Shown piece by piece: positions 41,705 through 50,778 of a stretch of 64,000 nt of DNA. Every line of letters begins with the position of its first letter. The first letter of the stretch is position 1. The DNA is from Gemmatimonadaceae bacterium (GTDB lineage Bacteria > Gemmatimonadota > Gemmatimonadetes > Gemmatimonadales > Gemmatimonadaceae): the NCBI GenBank assembly GCA_035606695.1, contig DATNEW010000027.1, positions 124,001 through 188,000 on the forward strand, read 5' to 3'. The notes under the pieces were generated by a model. That model ran no database searches and was not told the DNA's origin. It saw nothing but the letters and a program-made list of their open reading frames with translations. The translations under genes were made by a program, and so were the position numbers.

Positions 41705-43375
41705 ATGCCCGATAACGACTCCTTGTGGTACAAAGACGCCATCATCTATCAGCTGCACATCAAGAGCTACCGCGACTCCAATGCGGACGGCTTTGGTGAC
41801 TTTCGCGGACTGATCGAGAAGCTCGACTACATCCACCAGCTCGGCGCCAACACGATCTGGCTGCTGCCGTTCTATCCGTCGCCGCTCAAGGATGACGGCT
41901 ACGACATCGCGTCGTACGAGGAAATCAATCCGACGTACGGCACGATCACCGACTTCCGCACGTTCCTCGAGGAGGCGCATCAACGGAACATTCGCGTGAT
42001 CACCGAGCTCGTGATCAACCACACGTCGGATCAACATCCGTGGTTTCAGCGCGCCCGGCGCGCGCCAAAGGATTCACCGGATCGCAACTGGTACGTGTGG
42101 AGCGACGACCCGAACAAGTTCGCCGAGACGCGCATCATCTTCACGGATACGGAGAAGTCGAACTGGAGCTGGGATCCCGAGGCGCAGCAGTTCTACTGGC
42201 ATCGCTTCTTCAGCCACCAACCCGATCTCAACTTCGACAATCCCGACGTGCTGGAGGCAGTCAAGAACGTCATGCGCTTCTGGCTGCGCATGGGCGTCGA
42301 CGGCCTGCGCCTGGACGCCATTCCGTACATCATCGAGCGCGAGGGCACGAACTGCGAGAACCTGCCCGAGACGCACGAAGTGCTGAAGGATCTGCGCCGC
42401 GCGCTCGACGCCGAGTTTCCAGGCCGCATCTTTCTCGCCGAAGCCAATCAGTGGCCGAGCGACGTGCGGCCGTACTTCGGCGACAACGACGAATGCCACA
42501 TGGCGTTCCACTTCCCGGTCATGCCGCGCATGTACATGGCCCTGCGCAAGGAAGATCGCACGCCGATCGTGGACATCATGCGGCAGACGCCGGACATCCC
42601 GCCGGAATGCCAGTGGGCGATCTTCCTGCGCAACCACGATGAGCTCACGCTCGAGATGGTGACGAACGAAGAGCGCGACTACATGTATCGCGAGTACGCG
42701 CGCGATCCGCGCATGCGCATCAACGTCGGCATTCGCCGGCGCCTGTCGCCGCTCATGGAAAGCGGCCGACGCCAGATCGAGCTGATGAACGCGCTCCTCA
42801 TGTCGATGCCCGGCACGCCGATCATCTACTACGGCGATGAGATCGGCATGGGCGACAACATCTATCTCGGCGATCGTAATGGCGTGCGCACACCCATGCA
42901 GTGGAGCGCCGATCGCAACGCGGGCTTCAGCGAAGCCGATACCGCCGCGCTCTACTCGCCGCTCATCGTCGATCCGCCGTACGGCTATCACACGGTGAAC
43001 GTCGCGGCGCAGGAACGCGTGCCGACGTCGCTGTTGCGCTGGATGCGCCGCGTCATCGCGGTGCGCCAGGAATACCAGGCATTCGGCCGCGGCACGTGGG
43101 AGCCGGTCGACGCGGCGAATCGCCGAGTGCTCGTGTTCATCCGCCGCTATCGCGACGAAACGATACTGTGCGTCAACAACCTCTCGCGCTTCGCGCAGTA
43201 CGTCGAGCTCGATCTGCACGAGTTCAACGGGATGATTCCGCTCGAGCTGTGGAGCAAGAACTGCTTTCCGCCGATCGGCGAGCTGCCGTATCTCCTCACG
43301 CTCGGACCGCACAACTTTCTCTGGTTCCGCATACTCTCGCCGCAGGTGGCGAAGGAATTCCAGCGGTCGACATGA
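41705..43375 (+). CDS. treS: Trehalose synthase (maltose/trehalose isomerase)
   Basis: A 556-residue GH13 subfamily 16 enzyme that interconverts maltose and trehalose by intramolecular transglucosylation. Sequence shows WYKDAIIYQLHIKSYRDSN, GANTIWLLPFYPSPLKDDGYDI, VINHTSDQHPWFQRAR, the nucleophile Asp204 in GLRLDAIPY, the acid Glu246 in FLAEANQWP and Asp312 in NHDEL. HMAFHFPVMPRMYMAL is a TreS hallmark. The ATG at 41705 is the first plausible start after glgE. The stop overlaps the maltokinase start as ATGA. In the GlgE pathway TreS supplies maltose from trehalose. No C-terminal maltokinase fusion is present, unlike some TreS proteins. Confidence 0.97.
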   Translation: MPDNDSLWYKDAIIYQLHIKSYRDSNADGFGDFRGLIEKLDYIHQLGANTIWLLPFYPSPLKDDGYDIASYEEINPTYGTITDFRTFLEEAHQRNIRVITELVINHTSDQHPWFQRARRAPKDSPDRNWYVWSDDPNKFAETRIIFTDTEKSNWSWDPEAQQFYWHRFFSHQPDLNFDNPDVLEAVKNVMRFWLRMGVDGLRLDAIPYIIEREGTNCENLPETHEVLKDLRRALDAEFPGRIFLAEANQWPSDVRPYFGDNDECHMAFHFPVMPRMYMALRKEDRTPIVDIMRQTPDIPPECQWAIFLRNHDELTLEMVTNEERDYMYREYARDPRMRINVGIRRRLSPLMESGRRQIELMNALLMSMPGTPIIYYGDEIGMGDNIYLGDRNGVRTPMQWSADRNAGFSEADTAALYSPLIVDPPYGYHTVNVAAQERVPTSLLRWMRRVIAVRQEYQAFGRGTWEPVDAANRRVLVFIRRYRDETILCVNNLSRFAQYVELDLHEFNGMIPLELWSKNCFPPIGELPYLLTLGPHNFLWFRILSPQVAKEFQRST

Positions 43376-44823
43376 ACAACGTGCTCGCGGCGCTCGAGTC
43401 ACTGCCTGGCGACGCGCTGCTTGGCTACTTGCAACGCCAGCGGTGGTTCGGCGCGAAAGGCGCGGTGCCTTCGGCCGCGCACGTTCAAGACGCCGTAGTA
43501 CTGCCGTGGGGCGACGGCGCGTTTGCGATCGCGCGCATCGCGGTCGAGTTGGGCGACGGAACACGACAGACATACCAGCTTCCGGTGACGACACGCGCGA
43601 GCGGCGATGCAATCGGCGCGGGCCTGAGCGAAGCGTCCCGCGACGATGATTTTCGTCGCGGACTCATCGACGCACTAAAGCGCGGCGCGTCGGCCGAGAC
43701 GAACGGCCTGAGGTGGATCGCGGAGTCGGCGAGCAACGTCGATCTGCCCGCGGAATCCACAGTTGGATCGGCCGAGCAAAGCAATACGTCGATCGTGATC
43801 GGAGACCGCGCGATCCTCAAGTTGTTTCGCATGCTGAAGCCCGGCGTGCAGCCCGACGTCGAGGTGACGAGGTTCCTGACGCGTGTTGGTTTCGAGAACA
43901 CGCCGAAGCTGTTGGGCAGCATTCGGTTCGAGCGCGGCAACGAAGTGACGACCGCCGGGATGCTGCAGACGTATCTGGCCGGGTCATCCGACGCGTGGAG
44001 TCATGCGCTCGAGACGGGGCGCGCGTACTTCGCGGCGCCGATGAACGTCGAGCCCTCGAACGCCTTTCTCGACGACGCGAAACGGCTCGGCGTGATCACG
44101 CGCAGCCTGCATGAAGCGCTCGCGAGCGACGACGACGATCCCGCGTTCGAGCCCGAGCCGATCGAGCCCGAAGATCTCGACCGCTGGTCGCATCGCACGC
44201 AGCAGAGCATTCGGGATTCACTCGAGTTGCTCGAGCGGCAGCTCCCATCGAAGACGTTTCCCGCCGAGCGGCGCGCGGAAGCCGAGGCGCTCCTGCGCCG
44301 AAAGGATCACTATCTCGGGTGGATCGACGAGATCAACGACTATCTCGGCGACGATGTCGGCGTGCGCATTCGCGTGCATGGCGACTATCATCTCGGCCAG
44401 GTGCTGCGGACGGCGTCGAACGATTTCATGGTCATCGACTTCGAGGGCGAGCCGTCACGGTCGCTGGACGAGCGCCGCGAGAAGACCTCGGCGTTACGGG
44501 ATGTGGCGGGGATGCTGCGCAGTTTTGCGTACGCCGCGGCAACGCTCGGCATGGAGGCGGGGAAGGCGATCGACCCGCGCACGCGCGAGATTCGCATGGC
44601 GCGCTGGGAGCGGGACGTGCGGCTCGCGTATCTCGAGGGGTATCTCTCGGCGGCGGTTGGCGACGAGTCCGACATCCTCCCCGAGGACCAGTCGCACATC
44701 AAGCAGCTCATTGCGCTGTTCGAGACGGAGAAGGCGTTTTATGAGCTTGCGTATGAGCTCAACAACCGTCCGGCGTGGGCGTGGATTCCCATGAGAGGCA
44801 TCTCGAAGCTGTTCACGGCGTGA
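43372..44823 (+). CDS. mak: Maltokinase (Pep2-like)
   Basis: A 483-residue aminoglycoside-phosphotransferase-fold kinase that makes maltose-1-phosphate from maltose and ATP for GlgE. The N-terminal cap has GYLQRQRWFGAKG; the core has NTSIVIGDRAILKLFRML with the ATP-contact Lys, PDVEVTRFL, then the catalytic loop VRIRVHGDYHLGQVLR (HGDxHxxQ) and the metal motif MVIDFEGEPSRSLDERREK, which is diagnostic for Mak among APH-like kinases. The final block is AWAWIPMRGI. Overlaps treS by four bases; together glgE, treS and mak form one transcription unit. After the stop lies the inverted-repeat element at 44846. Confidence 0.95.
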   Translation: MNNVLAALESLPGDALLGYLQRQRWFGAKGAVPSAAHVQDAVVLPWGDGAFAIARIAVELGDGTRQTYQLPVTTRASGDAIGAGLSEASRDDDFRRGLIDALKRGASAETNGLRWIAESASNVDLPAESTVGSAEQSNTSIVIGDRAILKLFRMLKPGVQPDVEVTRFLTRVGFENTPKLLGSIRFERGNEVTTAGMLQTYLAGSSDAWSHALETGRAYFAAPMNVEPSNAFLDDAKRLGVITRSLHEALASDDDDPAFEPEPIEPEDLDRWSHRTQQSIRDSLELLERQLPSKTFPAERRAEAEALLRRKDHYLGWIDEINDYLGDDVGVRIRVHGDYHLGQVLRTASNDFMVIDFEGEPSRSLDERREKTSALRDVAGMLRSFAYAAATLGMEAGKAIDPRTREIRMARWERDVRLAYLEGYLSAAVGDESDILPEDQSHIKQLIALFETEKAFYELAYELNNRPAWAWIPMRGISKLFTA

Positions 44824-44929
44824 GGCGCGGGAAGATAAAAAGCCTACCACGGACAAACGGCGGACAACTGCGGACGGGCACGGAGACCGCGTCAACTGCG
44901 GTCAACTGCCGTTTAGAGACCTTTTTTAA

Positions 44930-44976
44930 GAACACCCTCGGGAGGCTTCAAGAACCGAAGCGGCCCGAGGGTGTTC
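44930..44976. terminator. Inner hairpin 1 of the inverted-repeat element
   Basis: A 13-base perfect stem, GAACACCCTCGGG at 44930-44942 and CCCGAGGGTGTTC at 44964-44976. Inside it a second stem, GCTTC at 44945-44949 and GAAGC at 44957-44961, closes a 7-base loop. A T-run appears 18 bases later (44995-44999), which is too far for a textbook terminator of mak, but the fold is strong in either strand. Confidence 0.6.
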
Positions 44977-45005
44977 CTAAGAAAGAACTGATTCTTTTTG
45001 AACAG

Positions 45006-45040
45006 CCTCGGGATGCTTTGCAGCTCGAAGCATCCTGAGG
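45006..45040. terminator. Inner hairpin 2 of the inverted-repeat element
   Basis: A 13-base stem with one G-T-type mismatch, CCTCGGGATGCTT at 45006-45018 and AAGCATCCTGAGG at 45028-45040, around a 9-base loop. The CCTCGGG core is shared with hairpin 1. Downstream on the plus strand is GATTTCTAGAAAGATTTTC, T-rich in part. Read from the minus-strand peptidase gene, the hairpin lies about 115 bases after its stop. Confidence 0.6.
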
Positions 45041-45153
45041 GATTTCTAGAAAGATTTTCACAACGGTCGTTAACTGCAGTTCACGCCGTCTCCGTGCCCG
45101 TCCGCCGTTGTCCGCCGTTTGTCCGTGGTCAACGGCCCGGGCGCGACGACACC

Positions 45154-46017
45154 TTATCCTCGCACGTCCGCAAACGTATCGCACGCCTTCGGATCCCCGG
45201 AATCAAACCCTTTCCTGAACCACGACGATCGCTGCGCCGACGACCCGTGCGTGAACGAATCGATGTTCACGTGCCCCGTCGCCTGCTGTTGCAGCCGATC
45301 GTCTCCGACCGCCGACGCCGCGCGCAACCCATCGTCGATGTCGCCGGGATCGAGAATGTTCTCATTCTGCATTTCGTGGCCGAACACGCCGGCGTAGCAG
45401 TCCGCCTGTAGCTCCAGCCGCACCGACAGCGCGTTCGCCTCGCCCGGGTTCGACTGCTGTAACCGACGCACTTGGCGATCGAGCCCATTGATGTGCTGCA
45501 CGTGATGCCCCAGTTCGTGGGCAAGCACATACGCTTGCGCGAATTCACCCGGCGCGCCGAACCGCGTACGCAACTCGTCGTAGAACGCCAGGTCGATATA
45601 CACCTTCTCATCGTTCGGACAATAGAACGGTCCCATCGTCTCCTGGCCCACGCCGCATCCCGTCTGTGTCGCGTTGCGATAGAGCACGAGCTTCGCATCA
45701 TGCCACGGCTGGCCGAAGGCGCGTGGCTCGAGGCGCGACCACACCGCTTGCGCGGAGTCGAGCACGAACGACACGAATTGGACTTCGCGTGCCTCTTCGG
45801 GCGACTGCTGCGCCGGCGCGACGTCGCCGCTCGCCGTTTGTTGAGGGCCCGGATTCGTGTCACCGCCGCCGCCCACGAAGTTGCGTCCGAAGATGAGACT
45901 CAACACGATGAGCACCAGCGTTCCACCAATTCCCATTGGCGCCATGCCGAAGCCGCCGCCGCTCGAGCCGCGCCTGTCTTCGATGTTTCCGCTTTCACCG
46001 CCCGGTGTCCACCGCAT
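45154..46017 (-). CDS. Neutral zinc metallopeptidase (YpfJ family)
   Basis: A 287-residue membrane-anchored protease. The N-terminus starts MRWTPGGESGNIEDRRGSS, then a membrane helix (GGTLVLIVLSLIFGRNFVG), a linker, and the peptidase domain with FYCPNDEKVYIDLAFYDEL, the zinc motif HELGHHVQH (His167, Glu168, His171) and LELQADCYAGVF, whose Glu is the likely third ligand. SWFRKGFDSGDPKACDTF closes the protein. This family is widespread and its substrate unknown. The start at 46017 has a GGGAG site and gives the standard MRW N-terminus; the longer upstream frame (to 46425) overlaps the GNAT gene and was rejected. Confidence 0.92.
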   Translation of the reverse strand: MRWTPGGESGNIEDRRGSSGGGFGMAPMGIGGTLVLIVLSLIFGRNFVGGGGDTNPGPQQTASGDVAPAQQSPEEAREVQFVSFVLDSAQAVWSRLEPRAFGQPWHDAKLVLYRNATQTGCGVGQETMGPFYCPNDEKVYIDLAFYDELRTRFGAPGEFAQAYVLAHELGHHVQHINGLDRQVRRLQQSNPGEANALSVRLELQADCYAGVFGHEMQNENILDPGDIDDGLRAASAVGDDRLQQQATGHVNIDSFTHGSSAQRSSWFRKGFDSGDPKACDTFADVRG

Positions 46018-46079
46018 CCCGTATCTCCCGTTATCTCCCGTCAGTTCGGTTCGCTCGACTGCAGTCGAACGCAGGAGAA

Positions 46080-46616
46080 TCACAAGTTTTGCGCCATGAC
46101 GTAGTCGTGCTGCAGATCCGACCCCAACTGGAATGTCTTGACCCCGACGCGCCGAAGCCCGCACTTCTCGTAGAACGCGATCGCGCGCGGGTTCCGTTGC
46201 CAGACCGCGAGCCACAGAACGTCGCACGACCACTCGCGCGCCTGAACGGTGCACGCCCGCATCATCACGTTGGCCACGCCGCGTCCGTGATAGGGTCGGT
46301 CGACGTAAATGCGCTGAATTTCCGCGGGATGCTTTGCATCCACCGATTCCGTGCGGCTGTCGCGCCACAGCATCACATAACCCATCGGCTCGCCAGCATC
46401 GTCTTCGGCGAACCATACGCGGCATCGGTCGTCGGCGAGCTCGGCAGCCTGCGCGTCGGCATGAAAGGTCTGCGCGAGATACGCGGCCATGTCGTCGGCG
46501 GTGTTGGCCGCGGCGAAGGTTTGTTCGAACAATCGCGCGCCGAGGCGTGAGAGGAGCGCGGCGTCATCGGTGGTCGCTCGACGCAGCCGAACGCCAGTCG
46601 GTGTATCGTTGTGCAT
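46080..46616 (-). CDS. GNAT family N-acetyltransferase
   Basis: A 178-residue GCN5-related acetyltransferase. It begins MHNDTPTGVRLRRATTDDAALLSRLGARLFEQTF, has CRVWFAEDDAGEPMGYVMLW, IQRIYVDRPYHGRGVANVMM with the acetyl-CoA-binding RGVAN loop (a Q/RxxGxA variant), and the C-terminal AVWQRNPRAIAFYEKCGLRRVG, which is the usual NxxAxxFYxxxGF block. The acceptor is unknown. The gene follows the zinc peptidase direction (minus strand, upstream of it by 62 bases) and is divergent from treZ across 95 bases, so it is not part of the trehalose unit. Confidence 0.9.
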   Translation of the reverse strand: MHNDTPTGVRLRRATTDDAALLSRLGARLFEQTFAAANTADDMAAYLAQTFHADAQAAELADDRCRVWFAEDDAGEPMGYVMLWRDSRTESVDAKHPAEIQRIYVDRPYHGRGVANVMMRACTVQAREWSCDVLWLAVWQRNPRAIAFYEKCGLRRVGVKTFQLGSDLQHDYVMAQNL

Positions 46617-46711
46617 GATGAAATTTGTACTCGACCGGACGATTGACGCACCAACGATTGGGGCGCGTCTCTTGCTCCTTCCCTGCGTCCATCCAACCCA
46701 CGACGCCGCTC

Positions 46712-48640
46712 ATGAACGACCTCTGGACCCTGCAGCGAGGGGCCCAGCTCCAGCCAGATAATTCGGTTCGATTCTCCGTGTGGGCGCCGCGTGCGAAGCA
46801 GCCGCGCGTGCGCATCGGTCGTGGATCGAACGCGCGCGATCATGTATTGGCGCGCGCCGCCGGAGAGTGTGGCGTGTGGAGCGTGACGGTGCCGAACGTC
46901 GGCGCGAATGCCGAGTACACGTTCGTGCACGACGATGGACGCGCGCTGCCCGATCCCGTGAGTCGGTGGCAGCCCGAAGGTGTGCATGGAGCCTCGCGCG
47001 TCATTCGGCCGGACGCGTTCCATTGGACCGATGTGGCGTGGCGCGGCGTCGCGCTCGACGAATTGGTGATTTACGAATTGCACGTCGGCACGTTCACGCC
47101 GGAAGGCACGTTCGCGGCGATCGTTCCGCGCTTGGTCGAGCTCAAATCGCTCGGCATCTCCGCGATCGAGATCATGCCCGTCGCGCAATTTCCCGGCGAT
47201 CGCAACTGGGGTTATGACGGCGTCGGATTGTACGCCGTGCAGCAGAGCTACGGCGGTCCGAACGAGTTGAAGCAGCTCGTCGACGCCGCGCACTCCGTGG
47301 GTCTTGGCGTCATCCTCGACGTCGTCTACAATCACGTCGGACCGGAAGGCAACTATCTCGACGCGTACGGTCCGTACTTCACCGAGAAATACAAAACGCC
47401 GTGGGGCCGGGCGCTCAACTACGACGATGCGGGCTCCGACGAGGTGCGCCGGTTCATCGTCGACAATGCGTTGTACTGGGTGACCGAGTACCACGTCGAC
47501 GGACTGCGGCTCGACGCGGTGCATGGCATCTTCGATTTCAGCGCGCTGCATCTCCTGCAGGAAATCAGCACCTCGGTGCACGACGAGGCGGCTCGTCTCG
47601 GGCGCGGCGTCGTGGTGATCGCCGAGAGCGACTTGAATGATCCGAAGTTGATTCGCTCGCCGGACGCGTACGGATACGGACTCGATGCCCAGTGGAGCGA
47701 CGACTTCCATCACGCGGTGCACGCGGCGCTCACCGGCGAGCGTAACGGCTATTACGCGGACTTCGGTGGCGTGAGCGCCATCGCCGCGTCGCTTCGGGAG
47801 CCATTCGTCTATGACGGACGGTTCTCACGGCATCGCCACCGGCGCCACGGCGGATCCTCGGTCGGTCTTCCGCGCCGGCGGTTCGTCGTCGCCATTCAGA
47901 ATCACGATCAAGTCGGCAATCGCGCCGAGGGCGACCGGCTATCGCGCACGTTGACGCCGGCGCAGCTTCGGCTCGCCGCGGCGCTGCTGTTACTTTCGCC
48001 CTACGTCCCGCTGGTCTTCATGGGTGAGGAGTACGGCGAGACGAATCCGTTTCACTACTTCATCAGCCACGGCGACGAGGCGCTTGCCACCGCGGTTCGC
48101 GAAGGCCGCCGCAAGGAATTCGAGACTTTCGGCTGGGGCGACGCCGTTCCCGATCCGCAGGCGCGCGAAACGTTCGAGCGGTCGCGCATCGACTGGGCAA
48201 AGCGCCAGGTCGCCGAACATCAGCAACTTCTCATGGTGTACCGCGACCTGCTTGCGCTGCGACGGGAAGAGCCGCTGCTGCGGCCCGACGGCGCGCGCGT
48301 GTCGGTCGCGGATGGCGACCCCGGCTGGATTACCTTGCTTCGGGAGCCGCTCGACGACGACGCGGGAAGCGGTTGGGGTGAATTACTCGCGGTCTTCAAC
48401 TGTTCGGGAGAGGCGGTGAATGTCCCGGTACCGGCGCCCGATGCGCGCGCATGGACCCTGCGTCTGTCGACGGATGCGTCCGGTTACGGCGGCGCGGACG
48501 AGGTCGTTCCGGCGATTGCGGCCGGTCCGGCGCCGGGCGCGCCGCGCCGGCTCCTCGAACCGGAGCGCGATGCCAGCCGGCGCTCGGTGCGCATGCCGCC
48601 GTGGACCGCCGCGCTCTATGCGGCAATCACAAATTACTAG
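46712..48640 (+). CDS. treZ: Malto-oligosyltrehalose trehalohydrolase
   Basis: A 642-residue GH13 subfamily 10 enzyme that releases trehalose from the reducing end of malto-oligosyltrehalose made by TreY. An N-terminal CBM48-like domain (VRFSVWAPRAKQPRVRI) precedes the barrel with ELHVGTFTPEGTF, IEIMPVAQFPGDRNWGYDGV, ILDVVYNHVGPEGNYL, nucleophile Asp268 in GLRLDAVHGIFD, acid Glu305 in VIAESDLNDPKL and the third Asp in QNHDQVGNRAEGDRL. The Asp-rich loops and length match TreZ of about 600 residues. The ATG at 46712 lacks a strong ribosome site but starts the conserved domain. It opens the second glucan unit and is followed by glgX after 14 bases. Confidence 0.96.
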   Translation: MNDLWTLQRGAQLQPDNSVRFSVWAPRAKQPRVRIGRGSNARDHVLARAAGECGVWSVTVPNVGANAEYTFVHDDGRALPDPVSRWQPEGVHGASRVIRPDAFHWTDVAWRGVALDELVIYELHVGTFTPEGTFAAIVPRLVELKSLGISAIEIMPVAQFPGDRNWGYDGVGLYAVQQSYGGPNELKQLVDAAHSVGLGVILDVVYNHVGPEGNYLDAYGPYFTEKYKTPWGRALNYDDAGSDEVRRFIVDNALYWVTEYHVDGLRLDAVHGIFDFSALHLLQEISTSVHDEAARLGRGVVVIAESDLNDPKLIRSPDAYGYGLDAQWSDDFHHAVHAALTGERNGYYADFGGVSAIAASLREPFVYDGRFSRHRHRRHGGSSVGLPRRRFVVAIQNHDQVGNRAEGDRLSRTLTPAQLRLAAALLLLSPYVPLVFMGEEYGETNPFHYFISHGDEALATAVREGRRKEFETFGWGDAVPDPQARETFERSRIDWAKRQVAEHQQLLMVYRDLLALRREEPLLRPDGARVSVADGDPGWITLLREPLDDDAGSGWGELLAVFNCSGEAVNVPVPAPDARAWTLRLSTDASGYGGADEVVPAIAAGPAPGAPRRLLEPERDASRRSVRMPPWTAALYAAITNY

Positions 48641-48654
48641 TTAAGAGATACTAA

Positions 48655-50778
48655 ATGCGCGTTTGGCCAGGCAATCCCTATCCCCTCGGCGCCACATGGG
48701 ACGGACAGGGAGTCAACTTCGCGATCTTCTCGGAGAACGCCACCGGCGTCGAGCTCTGCTTGTTCAGCGCCGCCGACGACGGCACGGAGTCCGACAAGAT
48801 CATGATGCGTGAACGCACCGACCAGGTCTGGCATTGCTACCTGCCCGACGTGCGGCCCGGACAGTTTTACGGCTTCCGCGTGCACGGGCCATACGATCCG
48901 AATGCCGGCAATCGATTCAATCCCGCCAAGCTGCTCATCGACCCGTACGCGAAGGCGATCACGGGGTCGATCAAATGGAGCAACGCGTTGTTCGCGTACA
49001 AAGTCGGCAGTTCGGACGAGGATCTCGAGCCCGATCCCGACAACAGCGCCGGCGGCGTCCCGAAGTCGGTCGTCATCGATCCCGCGTTCACGTGGGAAGA
49101 CGACCGTCCGCTGCACATTCCGTGGAATCGCACGATCATCTACGAGTGCCACGTCAAAGGGATGACGAAGCTGCACCCCGACGTCCCGGAAGGGTTGCGC
49201 GGCACGTATCTGGGCTTATGCAGCGATCCGATGATCGAGTACTTCCTCGGTCTCGGAATTACCGCGATCGAGCTGCTGCCGGTGCATCAGTTCGTCGTCG
49301 ATCGCCATCTCGCGGAGCGCGGCCTCACCAACTACTGGGGCTATAACTCGATCGGCTTCTTTGCGCCCGACGTGCGCTATGCCGCCAAGGGGCTCGGCAA
49401 TCAGGTGTACGAGTTCAAGAGCATGGTGAAGACGCTTCACTCGGCGGGGATCGAAGTGATTCTCGACGTCGTGTACAACCACACCGGTGAAGGGAATCAT
49501 CTTGGGCCGACGCTCTCGCTGCGGGGCATCGACAACCAGGCGTATTATCGGCTCGCGCCGAACAAACGGTACTACACGGATTTCACCGGCACCGGCAACA
49601 GTCTCAACATGCAGCACCCGCGCACCATCCAGCTCATCATGGATTCGCTGCGCTACTGGGTGAACGACATGCATGTGGACGGCTTTCGCTTCGACCTGGC
49701 GCCGGTGCTCGCGCGGGAATTGCACGACGTCGACAAGCTTTCATCGTTCTTCGACATCATCCATCAGGATCCGACGCTGGCGAACGTCAAGCTCATCGCC
49801 GAGCCGTGGGATGTCGGACCCGGCGGCTATCAGGTCGGCAACTTCCCGATTCGGTGGGCGGAATGGAATGGCCGCTACCGCGACGTCATTCGCCACTACT
49901 GGAAGGGCGATCCCGGCTACGTGCCCGAGCTCGCGTCGCGGCTCGCCGGATCGAGCGACATCTACGAGCCGAGCGGCCGCGGCGCGTACGCCAGCGTGAA
50001 CTTCATTACCGCACACGACGGCTACACGATGTACGACCTCGTGAGCTACGAGCAGAAGCACAACGAGGCGAACGGCGAGAACAACAACGACGGACACAAC
50101 GACAACATCAGCCGCAACTGGGGCGTCGAGGGCGAAACTGACGATTCCAAGATCCTCGACATGCGATTCCGCCTGATGCGTGACCTGATCGCGACATTAG
50201 CCTTCTCGCAAGGCGTACCGATGCTGTCGCACGGCGACGAGATCGGACGCACGCAGTCCGGCAACAACAACGCGTACGCCCAGGACAACGAGCTCACCTG
50301 GATGCACTGGGATCTCGATGAGCGGCGCAAACAGCTCCTGGCGTTTACACGGAAGTGCTTGAACCTGCGGCACAGCCACGCCGTGTTACGGCGGCGGCAC
50401 TTCTTTAGCGGCGAACCAACGTTCAAGGGTGGGCCGAAGGATCTCTGCTGGATTCGGCCCGACGGACAGGAAATGAATGACGGCGACTGGCACAACGGCG
50501 AGAACCACGCGCTCGGCATGCTCATCTATGGCGAATCCACCGATGAGACGGACGATCGCGGCCGTCCGATCAAGGGCGACACGCTGTTGTTGATCACCAA
50601 CGCCACCGATCAGGCAATCGCGTTCACGATGCCGACGATCGAAGGCGATGGCATGTGGGCCGAGATGATCGACGCGGCGCATCGCGAGCTGCGCGTCATT
50701 ACGGGGCAGGTCGAAGTTTCCCCCTACTCGCTCGCGCTGCTGCGCTATGGCGAGAACAGACGAATGACCGATGGCTGA
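48655..50778 (+). CDS. glgX: Glycogen debranching enzyme (GlgX/TreX type)
   Basis: A 707-residue GH13 subfamily 11 isoamylase-type enzyme that cuts alpha-1,6 branches. It starts MRVWPGNPYPLGATWDGQG (CBM48 domain) and has RVHGPYDPNAGNRFNPAKLLIDPYAKAI, ECHVKGMTKLHP, LLPVHQFVVDRHL, VVYNHTGEGNHLGPTLS, nucleophile Asp347 in GFRFDLAPVLARE, acid Glu383 in LIAEPWDVGPGGYQVGNFP and ITAHDGYTMYDLVSYEQKHNEANGE. It feeds linear chains to TreY, MalQ and GlgP. The last bases overlap the glgB start by eight bases, so translation is probably coupled. Confidence 0.97.
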   Translation: MRVWPGNPYPLGATWDGQGVNFAIFSENATGVELCLFSAADDGTESDKIMMRERTDQVWHCYLPDVRPGQFYGFRVHGPYDPNAGNRFNPAKLLIDPYAKAITGSIKWSNALFAYKVGSSDEDLEPDPDNSAGGVPKSVVIDPAFTWEDDRPLHIPWNRTIIYECHVKGMTKLHPDVPEGLRGTYLGLCSDPMIEYFLGLGITAIELLPVHQFVVDRHLAERGLTNYWGYNSIGFFAPDVRYAAKGLGNQVYEFKSMVKTLHSAGIEVILDVVYNHTGEGNHLGPTLSLRGIDNQAYYRLAPNKRYYTDFTGTGNSLNMQHPRTIQLIMDSLRYWVNDMHVDGFRFDLAPVLARELHDVDKLSSFFDIIHQDPTLANVKLIAEPWDVGPGGYQVGNFPIRWAEWNGRYRDVIRHYWKGDPGYVPELASRLAGSSDIYEPSGRGAYASVNFITAHDGYTMYDLVSYEQKHNEANGENNNDGHNDNISRNWGVEGETDDSKILDMRFRLMRDLIATLAFSQGVPMLSHGDEIGRTQSGNNNAYAQDNELTWMHWDLDERRKQLLAFTRKCLNLRHSHAVLRRRHFFSGEPTFKGGPKDLCWIRPDGQEMNDGDWHNGENHALGMLIYGESTDETDDRGRPIKGDTLLLITNATDQAIAFTMPTIEGDGMWAEMIDAAHRELRVITGQVEVSPYSLALLRYGENRRMTDG

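Larger units (their letters stand above)
44846..45129. repeat. 284-base nested inverted-repeat element
   Basis: The outer arms are 42-base inverted repeats, 44846-44887 and 45088-45129, with one mismatch, and weaker pairing continues inward for about 30 bases (for example GTCAACTGC against GCAGTTAAC). The left arm is built of 10-11-base words in register: CGGACAAACGG, CGGACAACTG, CGGACGGGCA, CGGAGACCGC, GTCAACTGCG, GTCAACTGCC. Two inner hairpins sit in the middle, 44930-44976 and 45006-45040. No transposase is present. Possible readings are a non-autonomous MITE-like element, a REP-like palindromic unit, or a complex terminator. Confidence 0.85.
44824..45153. other. 330-base intergenic stretch between mak and the zinc peptidase gene
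   Basis: The genes on either side converge, so no promoter is needed here. The stretch is almost entirely occupied by a nested inverted-repeat structure (44846-45129) with two inner hairpins, listed separately. Open frames in it are short and show no protein-like features. Termination of both convergent transcripts is probably one function of the hairpins. Confidence 0.7.

Noticed and set aside
46018-46425. N-terminal extension of the zinc peptidase frame
   Set aside because: The added residues are Arg-rich and overlap the GNAT gene, while the MRW start with a GGGAG site gives the standard family N-terminus.
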